Shown here: piece after piece, positions 44,340 through 53,711 of the stretch
Position numbering within the stretch: the stretch's first letter is position 1
Layout of the letters: each line of letters starts with the position of its first letter
Source of the DNA: Maritalea myrionectae DSM 19524
GTDB taxonomy: Bacteria; Pseudomonadota; Alphaproteobacteria; Rhizobiales; Devosiaceae
DNA length: 64,000 nucleotides
Reading direction: 5' to 3'
Assembly: GCF_000423365.1 (NCBI RefSeq)
Contig: NZ_AUHV01000002.1
Coordinates: 62,001-126,000 of the forward strand
Made by a program: the position numbers and the translations under genes
Notes under the pieces: model-generated
What the model was told of the DNA's origin: nothing
Databases searched by the model: none
What the model saw: the letters and a program-made list of their open reading frames with translations, nothing else

Positions 44340-44725
44340 AGATTGGCCTCTCCCCGTTTTTCTTATAAATTTTCGGGGAGTTTATAGTTTGCTCAGATTG
44401 AGACGCAAGGACAAACTCGGCCAATTGCGATTTCGCCTGTGTGTAAGTATGGGGATTGACCAGCCAAAAAAGCCGAGAAAATCGGTGCTTTAGGCTTGCT
44501 TTTTCAACCTGTCCGATTTACATAGCCCAAGTTCGTTTGGCCGGGGGCTGAACGGAGGACTGTTTGTTATTGCCGATTGGCAAGCGCAGCAGATGATGCC
44601 AGGAAGGGCATCGGCCTCCCGTGTTCCCGCTCTTTGTAAGATTTCTTTGACGCCTTTTGAAGGCTTCAAAGGGGCTTTGCGCCGGCGGATGAACGAAAGT
44701 GTAAACCAAACAAAAGGCGAATAAT
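44340..44725. promoter_or_regulatory. 386-base leader region upstream of rpsF
   Basis: The spacer holds the promoters for rpsF (plus) and the acetyltransferase (minus). A stem-loop at 44645-44671 (CTTTGA-c-GCCTT / AAGGC-t-TCAAAG, loop TTG) lies 55 bases before the rpsF start. It has no following T-run, so it may be a leader structure for ribosomal-protein autoregulation rather than a terminator. The known S6:S18 leader motif could not be confirmed by eye. Confidence 0.4.
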
Positions 44726-45085
44726 ATGCCATTGTACGAGCATATTTTCCTGGCACGTCAGGATATTTCCACATCACAGGTGGAAGAGCTAACCAAAACA
44801 GTTACAGACCTTGTCACCACAAATGGTGGTTCAGTGAACAAAACTGAATATTGGGGTCTGAAATCATTGACATTCCGCATCAACAAAAACCGCAAAGCAC
44901 ACTACACTTTGCTGAACATTGATGCGCCAGCAACCACAATTGCTGAGATGGAGCGTCAAATGCGCATTAATGAAGATTTGTTGCGCTTTATGACTGTTCG
45001 CGTTGATGAGCACGAAGAAGGCCCATCGCCAATGATGCAAAAACGTGATGATCGCAATGATCGTCGCGGCCCACGTCGTTTCTAA
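44726..45085 (+). CDS. rpsF: 30S ribosomal protein S6
   Basis: 119 residues: [20 protein letters not shown], the conserved [22 protein letters not shown] core and [21 protein letters not shown]. The tail is basic. It pairs with S18 on the ribosome platform. First gene of rpsF-rpsR-rplI. Confidence 0.98.
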   Translation: MPLYEHIFLARQDISTSQVEELTKTVTDLVTTNGGSVNKTEYWGLKSLTFRINKNRKAHYTLLNIDAPATTIAEMERQMRINEDLLRFMTVRVDEHEEGPSPMMQKRDDRNDRRGPRRF

Positions 45086-45097
45086 GGAGAGTTGAGC

Positions 45098-45352
45098 ATG
45101 GCTATTCGTGATCTATCCGGTACACAAACACGTCGTCCTTTCCAGCGTCGTCGTAAAACATGTCCTTTCTCTGGCGCTAACGCTCCACAGATCGACTATA
45201 AAGATGTTCGCTTGTTGCAGCGTTATGTTTCAGAGCGTGGCAAAATTGTTCCAAGCCGTATCACTGCTGTTTCTGCGAAAAAGCAGCGTGAATTGGCACG
45301 CGCAATCAAACGCGCACGTTTCTTGGGCCTTTTGCCTTACGTTGTAAGTTAA
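45098..45352 (+). CDS. rpsR: 30S ribosomal protein S18
   Basis: 84 residues with the basic start [20 protein letters not shown], then [35 protein letters not shown] and [28 protein letters not shown] precedes the ATG at 45098 by about 6 bases. Confidence 0.98.
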   Translation: MAIRDLSGTQTRRPFQRRRKTCPFSGANAPQIDYKDVRLLQRYVSERGKIVPSRITAVSAKKQRELARAIKRARFLGLLPYVVS

Positions 45353-45401
45353 GTTCGGTTCGCCGAACGTTGGGGAAACCTCCCCTAACCGCAAATTGCG
45401 G
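45353..45401 (+). promoter_or_regulatory. three stem-loops in the rpsR-rplI spacer
   Basis: Three consecutive hairpins: GTTCGG-TTCG-CCGAAC (45353-45368), GGGGA-AACC-TCCCC (45372-45385) and CCGCAA-A-TTGCGG (45389-45401), just before the rplI ribosome-binding site GGAG at 45411. No T-run, so not a simple terminator. Possible RNA processing or translational control of L9. Confidence 0.55.
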
Positions 45402-45421
45402 GACAGCATTGGAGATTTAAA

Positions 45422-46027
45422 ATGAAAGTTATCCTTCTTGAGCGCGTTGGTCGTTTGGGCACCATTGGTGACGAAGTGACCGTTAAAGACGGCTTTGCAC
45501 GTAACTATTTGTTGCCAACTGACCGGGCATTGCGTGCCAACAAAGCAAACCGCGCCCGTTTTGAAGCTGAGCGTGAAGAAATTGAAAAGCGTAACGCTGA
45601 GCGTCGCGATTCAGCGATGGCTGTTGCCGAAGCTGTAAACGGCAAATCAGTCACCATCCTGCGTCAGGCTGGTGAAACTGGTGTGCTTTACGGTTCAGTT
45701 TCTGCTCGTGACATTACAGACAGCTTGGCTGAAGACAACATCAAGGTTGGCCGTTCACAGGTTGAGTTGAACGCACCAATTAAAGCTGTTGGCTTGCACA
45801 AAGTTGCGTTGAACCTGCACGCTGAAGTGATTTCTGAAATCACTGTAAACGTTGCACGTTCGCAAGACGAAGCTGATCGTCAGGCACAAGGCGAAGACAT
45901 GACCGTCATGAATTTCGACGAGATCCCTCAAGAAATTGAAGACGCCGCCGAAGAAGCTGCTGAAGAAGCAGCGGACGAAGCTGAAGCTGCCGAAGAGGCT
46001 GCTGCGGAAGAAGAAAAAGCTGAATAA
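45422..46027 (+). CDS. rplI: 50S ribosomal protein L9
   Basis: 201 residues, longer than the 150 of most L9 proteins because of a C-terminal extension of about 50 residues rich in glutamate and alanine. Core is normal: [32 protein letters not shown] and [12 protein letters not shown]. The acidic tail (after [11 protein letters not shown]) is common in alphaproteobacterial L9. Confidence 0.97.
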   Translation: MKVILLERVGRLGTIGDEVTVKDGFARNYLLPTDRALRANKANRARFEAEREEIEKRNAERRDSAMAVAEAVNGKSVTILRQAGETGVLYGSVSARDITDSLAEDNIKVGRSQVELNAPIKAVGLHKVALNLHAEVISEITVNVARSQDEADRQAQGEDMTVMNFDEIPQEIEDAAEEAAEEAADEAEAAEEAAAEEEKAE

Positions 46028-46052
46028 GCATTTCTTTGCAGACAAATTTATG

Positions 46053-46082
46053 AAGGCTGGAGTTTTGCTCCAGCCTTTTTTG
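46053..46082 (+). terminator. rplI terminator
   Basis: Stem AAGGCTGGAG / CTCCAGCCTT with loop TTTTG, then TTTTTG. It starts 25 bases after the rplI stop. Confidence 0.92.
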
Positions 46083-46251
46083 TTGCCATTGAGAAACGTT
46101 GTGTGTTTTTCCGCCTATTGTATCTTTTCCCCATTGATCACAGGGCAACGAATAGGCAAAACAATAAAAGTGAATTCATCTGGGTTGTGACTGGCCAAAC
46201 CCGTCATAATATGGACAATTGGTTCGGGGTCAGGACCCAAGGGGTATAAGA

Positions 46252-47736
46252 ATGGAAGCGGCACAAAAGTTTGACGTAGCGCAGGCCGAGGACTATCGGC
46301 AGGCGCCACACAATGTTGAAGCAGAGCAAGCGCTTTTGGGCGCGATCCTTGTGAACAACGAGGCATTTGACCGTGTGTCAGATTTTCTGCTGGCCGAACA
46401 TTTTTATGAACAAGTCCACGCGGACATTTATTCGGTGTGCACAAAGATTATCCGCACCGGCAAACGCGCGACCCCCATCACCGTCAAAACCTTTTTGCCG
46501 GATGATTTGACGCCCGAGTTCTCCATGACGCAATATTTGGCGCGTTTGGCGGCCGACGCGACCACCATCATCAATGCGTCTGACTATGGACAAACCATTT
46601 ATGATCTGGCCATCCGCCGCAGGCTGATCATCGTGGGTGAAACACTGGCTAATGAGGCCTATACGGCAGATTTTGACAGCCCGCCTTCCCTGCAAATTGA
46701 AAACACCGAAAAAGCGCTGTTTGAACTGGCTGAAAAAGGCCGGTCAGATGGTGGCTTTGTTGATTTTAGTGCGGCCCTGCGCGAAGCGGTGAATATGGCG
46801 GGCGAAGCCTATCGTCGTGATGGGTCGCTCTCTGGTCTTGCTTCTGGTCTAGTGGATATGGACCAAAAAATGGGTGGCCTGCAACGATCTGACTTGATCA
46901 TTCTGGCGGCGCGGCCCGCGATGGGTAAAACATCTTTGGCCACCAACATCGCGTTTAACATCGCCAAGGCTTACGAGCCAGAGGTGCTGCCAGATGGCAC
47001 CATCAAGCCCGCCAATGGCGGCGTGGTCGCCTTCTTCTCCTTGGAGATGAGCGCGGAACAGCTCGCCACGCGTATTTTGGCGGAACAGTCGGGTATTTCC
47101 TCGTCCGATATTCGGCGCGGTAAAATCCACGAAAACCAGTTTTCCAAGCTGGTTGAAGCCTCCAACATCATGGCCAAAGCGCCGCTTTATATTGATGATA
47201 CTGGTGGCTTGGCCATTTCCCAGTTGGCCGCCCGTGCCCGCCGTTTGAAACGTCAAAAAGGCATGGACCTGCTGATCGTTGACTATTTGCAGCTTCTGTC
47301 TGGTTCTTCTGCAAAATCTCAGGCCAACCGGGTGCAGGAATTGACCGAGATTACCACCAGCTTGAAAGCCTTGGCCAAAGAGCTGGAAGTCCCCATCATC
47401 GCCCTCTCCCAGCTTTCACGTCAGGTGGAAGCACGGGATGACAAACGGCCACAACTTGCTGACCTTCGGGAATCGGGGTCAATCGAGCAGGATGCCGACG
47501 TGGTGTTGTTCGTTTATCGGGAAGAATATTACCTCAAAGGCAAGATGCCACAGGAAAACACACCTGAATTTTTCGAGTGGCAAGCCAAAATGAATGAGGT
47601 TGAGGGACGCGCCGAAGTGATTATTTCCAAGCAAAGGCATGGTCCTACAGGCACAGTACAGCTACACTTTAATGCGAATCTTACACGTTTTGGCAATTTG
47701 GCCAAAGATGAGTATCTGCCAGAGCAGTTGGAATAG
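46252..47736 (+). CDS. dnaB: replicative DNA helicase
   Basis: Hexameric 5'-3' helicase at the replication fork. 494 residues: N-domain APHNVEAEQALLGAILVNNEAFDRV, Walker A AARPAMGKTSLATNIA, GVVAFFSLEMSAEQLATRI, and LLIVDYLQLL with LSQLSRQVEARDDKRPQLADLRESGSIEQDAD. GGGGTATAAGA precedes the ATG at 46252. No intein. Confidence 0.98.
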   Translation: MEAAQKFDVAQAEDYRQAPHNVEAEQALLGAILVNNEAFDRVSDFLLAEHFYEQVHADIYSVCTKIIRTGKRATPITVKTFLPDDLTPEFSMTQYLARLAADATTIINASDYGQTIYDLAIRRRLIIVGETLANEAYTADFDSPPSLQIENTEKALFELAEKGRSDGGFVDFSAALREAVNMAGEAYRRDGSLSGLASGLVDMDQKMGGLQRSDLIILAARPAMGKTSLATNIAFNIAKAYEPEVLPDGTIKPANGGVVAFFSLEMSAEQLATRILAEQSGISSSDIRRGKIHENQFSKLVEASNIMAKAPLYIDDTGGLAISQLAARARRLKRQKGMDLLIVDYLQLLSGSSAKSQANRVQELTEITTSLKALAKELEVPIIALSQLSRQVEARDDKRPQLADLRESGSIEQDADVVLFVYREEYYLKGKMPQENTPEFFEWQAKMNEVEGRAEVIISKQRHGPTGTVQLHFNANLTRFGNLAKDEYLPEQLE

Positions 47737-47783
47737 TTTGATCTGCATCTCATTTGCCTTGTATTGAGCCATTGGACACACAT

Positions 47784-48914
47784 ATGACCGACATCTCCGC
47801 TTCCTCGCTCTTGAGTTCAGGTCAACTCACAATTGATTTGAACGCAATTGCGCGCAATTGGGCCGCCTTGGACAAGATCTCCCCCGGCACCCTCACCGCT
47901 GCTGTGGTGAAGTCGAACGGGTATGGGTTGGGCCTTGAAGAAGTCGCCAAAGCGCTTTCGAATGAAGGGGCGCAGTTCTTTTTTGTGGCCAACCCGGAGG
48001 AAGGGTTGCGGCTGCGTGCAGCGCTGCCCGCCGCACACATTTTCATCCTGGGCGGTCTTTGGCCGCGCACCGCTGAGATTTACGCCCAGGCGCGCTTGAT
48101 GCCTGTGCTAAATTCCATGTCGATGCTGGAAGAATGGCTGGCCTTTTGTGTGGAACAGGGCGAAGCCTATCCTTCAAGCCTTCATTTCGATACAGGCATG
48201 AATCGATTGGGCTTTCGGCTTTCTGATGTGAGCTGGGTGCGCCAGCAATTGGAAAAAACCGGTTATCAGCCGCAAATGATCATGAGCCATTTGGCCTGCG
48301 GTGATCAGCCCACTCATGAGAAAAACCGCACCCAATTGGCATTTTTCCAGTCGATCATGGCGCATTTTCCAGAAACGCCGGCTTCGCTCGCCAACTCCGC
48401 CGGGTTGATGGGATCAAAGCAAAACCACTTCCAATTGGTTCGTCCGGGCATTGCCCTTTATGGCGGTCGCGCCATCTCTGGCCGCAAAAATCCCCTGTCG
48501 CATGTGGTCAATCTTGAAGTGCCGATTTTGCAGGTGCGCGATGCCAAAACAGGCGAATCTGTTGGTTATGGCGCAGATTATACCTTGGAGCGGGACAGCC
48601 GCATCGCCCTCGCCTCTATTGGCTATGGTGATGGGTTTTTGCGCGCCCACAGTTCGTCCAACAATCATTTAGGCGCACGCGTGGCCATTAAGGGCCAGTT
48701 GGTGCCGGTCCTTGGCCGTGTCTCCATGGATACGACCGCCATTGACGTCACCGATTTGGGACCAAACGGCCCAGTGCCGGGTGAGATGGTTGAAATTTTG
48801 GGGCCAAATGTCTCTGTCGATGATCTGGCAGATGCGGCAGGCACCATCGGCTATGAGATTTTGACTGATCTACACGGCCGCTACCGCCGCACCTACATTG
48901 GAGCGTCAGACTAG
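47784..48914 (+). CDS. alr: alanine racemase
   Basis: PLP enzyme making D-alanine for peptidoglycan. 376 residues: PLP lysine in AAVVKSNGYGLGLEEVAKAL, LHFDTGMNRLGF, GYGDGFLRAHSS and the tyrosine region VSMDTTAIDVTDLG. The ATG at 47784 is a normal family start. Overlaps radA by one base (TAGTG). Confidence 0.97.
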   Translation: MTDISASSLLSSGQLTIDLNAIARNWAALDKISPGTLTAAVVKSNGYGLGLEEVAKALSNEGAQFFFVANPEEGLRLRAALPAAHIFILGGLWPRTAEIYAQARLMPVLNSMSMLEEWLAFCVEQGEAYPSSLHFDTGMNRLGFRLSDVSWVRQQLEKTGYQPQMIMSHLACGDQPTHEKNRTQLAFFQSIMAHFPETPASLANSAGLMGSKQNHFQLVRPGIALYGGRAISGRKNPLSHVVNLEVPILQVRDAKTGESVGYGADYTLERDSRIALASIGYGDGFLRAHSSSNNHLGARVAIKGQLVPVLGRVSMDTTAIDVTDLGPNGPVPGEMVEILGPNVSVDDLADAAGTIGYEILTDLHGRYRRTYIGASD

Positions 48915-50314
48915 TGGTTAAGCAAAAGGCGCAGTTTATTTGCCAGGCTTGCGGCAATGTCACGTCCAAATGGGCCGGTCGTTGCGATGGATGCGGCGAG
49001 TGGAACTCCATTGTTGAAGAACAAGTCAATTCAGGGGTTGGCTCGGGCCCAAAATCCGTCACAGCATCCGGTCGTCCGATTGAATTGGTGTCGCTCACTG
49101 GAGCCACTGACGATGCCCAGCGCATCACCACAGGCATTTCAGAGCTGGATCGTGTCACAGGTGGCGGCTTTGTTGTGGGGTCGGCCAGCCTTGTGGGCGG
49201 CGATCCAGGCATCGGCAAATCGACGCTTTTGTTACAAGCGGCCGCCGCGTTGGCCGCAAAAGGCCACAATGTCGTTTATATTTCAGGCGAAGAAGCGATC
49301 GCGCAAGTGCGGTTGCGGGCAAGCCGCCTCGGCGTGGAGCATACGCCCGTGCAATTGGCCAGCGAAACCCATGTCGAAACCATTTTGGCCACACTTGAAT
49401 CTGCAGGCAAGCCAGACCTGGTGATCCTTGATTCCATTCAAACCCTATGGACTGATCGCATTGATAGTGCGCCGGGCACCGTGACCCAAGTGCGCACCAG
49501 TGCGCAGGCGATGACCCGATTTGCCAAAAAATCCGGCGCAGCGGTTGTGCTGGTCGGCCACGTCACCAAGGATGGTCAGATCGCTGGGCCACGTGTGGTT
49601 GAGCATATGGTCGATGCGGTGCTCTATTTTGAAGGCGAAGGCGGCCACAATTTCCGCATCTTGCGCGGGGTTAAAAACCGTTATGGCGCGACCGACGAGA
49701 TTGGCGTGTTCGAAATGGCGCATATGGGCCTGCGCGAAGTGGCCAACCCTTCAGCCCTCTTTCTTGATCAACGGGATAAGGAAGCGACGGGCTCAGCCGT
49801 TTTTGCGGGCATGGAGGGCACACGCCCGGTGCTGGTGGAAATCCAGGCCCTGGTGTCGCCCTCGCCTTTGGGCACGCCGCGCCGCGCCGTTGTCGGCTGG
49901 GATAATGCGCGCCTCTCCATGGTGCTCGCGGTGCTCGAAACCCATTGCGGCGTTCGGATTGGTGCAAACGATATTTACCTCAATGTGGCGGGTGGACTGA
50001 AGATTTCTGAACCTGCGGCCGATTTGGCGGTCGCTGCGGCGCTGGTCTCTTCGCTGACAAACGCCCCATTGCCTGCAGACGCGGTTTATTTCGGTGAAGT
50101 CAGCCTGTCCGGTGGCATTCGACCTGTATCCCATGCGGGCACGCGCTTGAAAGAAGCGCAAAAGCTTGGCTTTAGCATTGCGCACACGGCAGAACTCAAA
50201 GATGTGGATAAAGGGCTCAGCATGAATTTGGGCACCCACAAACAATTGGCGGACCTTGTGGCGCAAATTGCCAGCAAGGCGCGGGCAAACCCGCAGCGCG
50301 AGCCTGTCGAGTAG
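48914..50314 (+). CDS. radA: DNA repair protein RadA
   Basis: Branch-migration ATPase in recombination. 466 residues: zinc finger CQACGNVTSKWAGRCDGCGEW, Walker A GGDPGIGKSTLLLQ, the KNRYGATDE motif special to RadA, and a C-terminal Lon-like domain (ALVSPSPLGTPRRAVVGWD, IYLNVAGGLKISEPAADLAVAAAL). GTG start at 48914, overlapping the alr stop by one base. Confidence 0.97.
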   Translation: MVKQKAQFICQACGNVTSKWAGRCDGCGEWNSIVEEQVNSGVGSGPKSVTASGRPIELVSLTGATDDAQRITTGISELDRVTGGGFVVGSASLVGGDPGIGKSTLLLQAAAALAAKGHNVVYISGEEAIAQVRLRASRLGVEHTPVQLASETHVETILATLESAGKPDLVILDSIQTLWTDRIDSAPGTVTQVRTSAQAMTRFAKKSGAAVVLVGHVTKDGQIAGPRVVEHMVDAVLYFEGEGGHNFRILRGVKNRYGATDEIGVFEMAHMGLREVANPSALFLDQRDKEATGSAVFAGMEGTRPVLVEIQALVSPSPLGTPRRAVVGWDNARLSMVLAVLETHCGVRIGANDIYLNVAGGLKISEPAADLAVAAALVSSLTNAPLPADAVYFGEVSLSGGIRPVSHAGTRLKEAQKLGFSIAHTAELKDVDKGLSMNLGTHKQLADLVAQIASKARANPQREPVE

Positions 50315-50412
50315 GCCGTGGTCCACAGGTTATTTTAATTCTCAGCTAAGCCTTGGCAGGCTGGCCGATAAAGGGTAAATGAAGCACAGAGTGGTTCAAA
50401 AGGGATTTATTG

Positions 50413-50997
50413 ATGATCACCACCTTTGATATTATCGTTGGCGTCCTTGTGTTGATTTCGGCACTTCTGGCCACCATGCGCGGCTTGACCCGCGAAGTTT
50501 TGTCGCTGGTCACCTGGGGCGGCTCCGCCGTGTTTGCCTGGTGGATGTATGCCAATAATCCTGATTTGGCCCGCAGCTACGTGGCCGACCCAACTGTCGC
50601 GGATATTGTGACGGTTTTGGCCAGCTTCATTGTCGCCTTGATCATATTGCATCTTTTGACCATGTGGATCGCCGATTTGGTGAGCGACAGCAAGATCGGG
50701 CCATTGGATCGCTCGCTTGGCTTTGTATTTGGCGGCATTCGCGGCGTGCTGATCGTTGTTGTGTTGCTGATTTTCGGCCAATGGCTTTTCGCCAGCGAGC
50801 TGCAGCGGTTCTCTGCCGACAGTAAAACCATGCCAATGCTCACCTCATTCGGAGATGATTTGATCGCAGCCTTGCCCGATAATGTGGAAGAAATGGTCAC
50901 GGATTTCTTGCGCGGCAGCAGCGCGCCTGAGCAAGAGGTGCCTGTGACTGAAGGCACCGATCAGTTGGAAGAAGAATTGGGCACAAGTTCAACATAG
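50413..50997 (+). CDS. CvpA family inner-membrane protein
   Basis: 194 residues. Four membrane segments (FDIIVGVLVLISALLATMRG; LSLVTWGGSAVFAWWM; IVTVLASFIVALIILHLL; VFGGIRGVLIVVVLLIFGQWL) then a short acidic tail. RGLTREVLSLVTW and RSLGFVFGGIRG are the family marks. CvpA is often next to purF, as here, and is linked to colicin V production and envelope stress. AGGGA precedes the ATG at 50413. Confidence 0.93.
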   Translation: MITTFDIIVGVLVLISALLATMRGLTREVLSLVTWGGSAVFAWWMYANNPDLARSYVADPTVADIVTVLASFIVALIILHLLTMWIADLVSDSKIGPLDRSLGFVFGGIRGVLIVVVLLIFGQWLFASELQRFSADSKTMPMLTSFGDDLIAALPDNVEEMVTDFLRGSSAPEQEVPVTEGTDQLEEELGTSST

Positions 50998-51120
50998 GGC
51001 CCTTTGCGCCTAATTGTTGAGCGGTGCCGATGGTGAGGTCAGTTGACTCTCATCAAAGAGCGGCGTATTGAGCCGAAATTATATAGGTAACCCCTTTCAT
51101 ATCATAGGGCGGGAATGCTG

Positions 51121-52641
51121 ATGCACGCACCACACGCAACCGGTCAGGCCGGTATCCAAGATGAAAACGAACCGTTTGATCTTGATGGGGACACTTTGCG
51201 TGAGGAGTGCGGCGTATTTGGCATATTAGGCGATCAAGATGACGCCGCTGCCCTCACCGCTTTGGGCCTTCACGCTTTGCAGCACCGGGGCCAAGAAGCC
51301 GCTGGCATCGTCACCTTTGATGGCGAACAGTTCCGATCCGAACGGCATATGGGCCTTGTGGGCGATCATTATACCGATGCGGCCACGCTGGAAAAGCTGC
51401 CGGGCAAAGCTTCGATCGGCCATGTGCGCTATTCAACAACAGGTGAAACCGCGCTGCGCAATGTGCAACCGCTATTTGCTGAGCTAAGTGCTGGCGGCAT
51501 CGCCGTGGCGCACAATGGCAATTTCACTAACGCTCTGAAGCTGCGCAAAGAAATCATCAAAGACGGCGCGATTTGCCAATCGACTTCTGATTCAGAAGTT
51601 GTGGTGCATTTGATCGCGCGTTCGCAAAAAGAACGGTCATCGGATCGCTTTGTCGACGCCATCAGCCAGATGGAAGGCGGCTATGCCTTGATCGCCCTCA
51701 CCCGCACCAAATTGATTGGCGCGCGTGACCCCAATGGCATTCGTCCGTTGGTGTTGGGCGATCTGAACGGCGCCCCCATTTTGGCCTCTGAGACCTGCGC
51801 GCTTGATATTATCGGCGCGAAATTTGTACGCGACATCAAAAATGGCGAAGTGATCATTTGTGAGCGGCAAGCCAATGGCGAAATTACCATTCAATCGCTG
51901 ATGCCGTTTGGCGAAAAGCCTGAGCGCATGTGCTTGTTCGAATATGTCTATTTTGCCCGCCCTGACAGCATTGTGTCAGGTCGTTCCGTTTATAATGTGC
52001 GCAAAAAGATGGGCATCAATCTGGCGCGTGAAGCCAAAATCGATGCGGATGTTGTTGTGCCGATCCCCGATGGCGGCACGCCGGCAGCGATTGGCTACGC
52101 GCAAGAAAGCGGCATCCCGTTTGAACTGGGCATTATCCGCAACCATTATGTAGGCCGTACCTTTATTGAGCCGAGCCAGCAAATCCGCGCATTTGGGGTG
52201 AAGTTGAAGCACTCCGCCAACCGCGGTCAACTTGATGGCAAGCGTGTGATCTTGGTCGACGATTCTGTGGTGCGCGGCACCACCTCGTTGAAAATTGTGC
52301 AAATGGTGCGTGAAGCCGGGGCGAAAGAGGTTCATCTTTGTGTTTCCAGCCCAAAGATCACCCATTCTGACTATTACGGCATCGACACGCCGGACCCATC
52401 CAAGCTGATTGCCAATCAATATGTCGATCATGACGCCATGTGCGAATTTATTGGCTGCGACAGCCTGCATTTCTTGTCAGTAGACGGGCTCTATGACGCT
52501 GTTGGCGGCATTAAGCGCGATCCTCAAAATCCGCAATTCACAGATCACTATTTCACAGGCGAATATCCAACCCGCCTTGTCGATCTGGAAGCGGAAAAAG
52601 GAAATCTCAAAAAACGCTCCATGCTCAGAGAGGCAGGATAA
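51121..52641 (+). CDS. purF: amidophosphoribosyltransferase
   Basis: First committed step of purine synthesis, glutamine-dependent. 506 residues. The N-terminal nucleophile cysteine is in LREECGVFGILGD, so a propeptide of about 30 residues is removed. LHALQHRGQEAAGIV and the PRPP loop VILVDDSVVRGTTSLKIV are intact. GGGCGGGA lies about six bases before the ATG at 51121; the ATG at 51115 is too close to it. Confidence 0.97.
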   Translation: MHAPHATGQAGIQDENEPFDLDGDTLREECGVFGILGDQDDAAALTALGLHALQHRGQEAAGIVTFDGEQFRSERHMGLVGDHYTDAATLEKLPGKASIGHVRYSTTGETALRNVQPLFAELSAGGIAVAHNGNFTNALKLRKEIIKDGAICQSTSDSEVVVHLIARSQKERSSDRFVDAISQMEGGYALIALTRTKLIGARDPNGIRPLVLGDLNGAPILASETCALDIIGAKFVRDIKNGEVIICERQANGEITIQSLMPFGEKPERMCLFEYVYFARPDSIVSGRSVYNVRKKMGINLAREAKIDADVVVPIPDGGTPAAIGYAQESGIPFELGIIRNHYVGRTFIEPSQQIRAFGVKLKHSANRGQLDGKRVILVDDSVVRGTTSLKIVQMVREAGAKEVHLCVSSPKITHSDYYGIDTPDPSKLIANQYVDHDAMCEFIGCDSLHFLSVDGLYDAVGGIKRDPQNPQFTDHYFTGEYPTRLVDLEAEKGNLKKRSMLREAG

Positions 52642-52644
52642 TCC

Positions 52645-53382
52645 ATGACAGATAAAAACGATCTTGCTGACCGCGTGGTTCTGATCACCGGCGCCTCTCG
52701 CGGTATTGGCTATTTCAGCGCCATTGAAGCCGCCAAGCGCGGTGCACATGTGATCGCCATTGCGCGCACTGTTGGCGGCTTGGAAGATTTGGACGATGAA
52801 ATCCAAGCAGCTGGTGGCAGCGCCACTTTGGTGCCGTTGGATTTGTTGGACGGCGATGCAATCGACCGCATGGGCGGCGCGATTTTTGAGCGCTGGGGCA
52901 AGCTGGACGGGCTTATGGCCAATGCGGGCATGTTGGGCTCCATTAGCCCCGTCAGCCATTTGGCGCCGAAAGAAGTCGATAAGGTCTTCAAACTGAATGT
53001 GACCGCCAATTTTCGCCTGATCCGCTCGTTGGAGCCGTTGCTCAAGCAGTCTGATGCGGGGCGTGTTTTGTTTGTGTCGTCCAGCTCAGCCTATAGCTGC
53101 AAGCCTTATTGGGGCCTTTATGCGGCCAGCAAAGCGGCGCTCAACGCTATGGCCAAGTCTTATGCTGGCGAAAATGCCAACACCAAGCTCAACATCAATG
53201 TGATCAATCCCGGCCCCACCCGCACGCAAATGCGCGCCAAAGCGGTGCCTGGTGAAGATCCGGAAACAATTCCACATCCGCGCGAGGTTGCGCCGAAATT
53301 TATTGATTTGATTTCGCCAGATTATACTGAAAATGGCCAGTATATTGACCTCAAAAACGACGGCAAAACCTCACCGCTATGA
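52645..53382 (+). CDS. SDR family oxidoreductase
   Basis: 245 residues of the short-chain dehydrogenase family: cofactor motif LITGASRGIGYFSAIEAAKRG, MANAGMLGSISPV, catalytic SSSSAYSCKPYWGLYAASKAAL (Tyr and Lys), NVINPGPTRTQMR. Three bases after purF, so a common transcript is likely. The substrate is unknown. It overlaps the small ORF that follows (ATGA). Confidence 0.93.
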   Translation: MTDKNDLADRVVLITGASRGIGYFSAIEAAKRGAHVIAIARTVGGLEDLDDEIQAAGGSATLVPLDLLDGDAIDRMGGAIFERWGKLDGLMANAGMLGSISPVSHLAPKEVDKVFKLNVTANFRLIRSLEPLLKQSDAGRVLFVSSSSAYSCKPYWGLYAASKAALNAMAKSYAGENANTKLNINVINPGPTRTQMRAKAVPGEDPETIPHPREVAPKFIDLISPDYTENGQYIDLKNDGKTSPL

Positions 53383-53540
53383 GCCGTAAAACCGCCCTAT
53401 TCATCGGCGGTTTTGCCTTGTTCGCCCTCGGCGTTTGGCTCGGCATGCATGTGGAGTGGTGGGTAGTTGTCGACGCTTGCTATGACGCCGGTGGTCGCAT
53501 CAATGTGGCGCGCGGTTTCTACAATTGTGAGCTTGAATAA
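53379..53540 (+). CDS. small membrane-anchored protein, 53 residues
   Basis: An ATG at 53379 overlaps the SDR stop (ATGA) and opens a 53-codon frame ending in TAA at 53540. It has a basic N-terminus (MSRKT), one hydrophobic segment (about 6-22), and two cysteines near the end (DACYDAGG and YNCELE). The layout, an anchor plus a Cys-containing periplasmic tail, looks real, and overlap coupling supports translation. No family is recognised. Confidence 0.65.
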   Translation: MSRKTALFIGGFALFALGVWLGMHVEWWVVVDACYDAGGRINVARGFYNCELE

Positions 53541-53561
53541 GCTCACCCGCAACCGCCTCCC

Positions 53562-53690
53562 CTCCGTCACCCTCGGGCTTGACCCGAGGGTCCAAGCAGC
53601 ATGTCGAAAGCGAAAAACACCTTTAATAGCTCCTGCCTCTTCAAGCGGGCGGTCATCCGAAATTGCCGGGTCAACCCCGGCTAATTGACA
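53562..53690. repeat. intergenic palindromic repeat element
   Basis: Starts with a hairpin (CCCTCGGG-CTTGA-CCCGAGGG, 53570-53590) and, 60-90 bases on, has GGTCATCCG and CCGGGTCAACCCCGGC. The first block resembles the CTCGGGCTTGACCCGAGG family of intergenic repeats common in many alphaproteobacteria. Multicopy status cannot be tested in this window, where I see one copy. Confidence 0.55.
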
Positions 53691-53711
53691 GCAGAATACT
53701 TCTGTCTTCGT

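Noticed and set aside
44526-44548. CCCAAGTTCGTTTGGCCGGGGG, similar to the locus motif
   Set aside because: The ten-base core GTTCGTTTGG matches, but the left CCCC arm is missing and the neighbour is a ribosomal operon. Probably chance.
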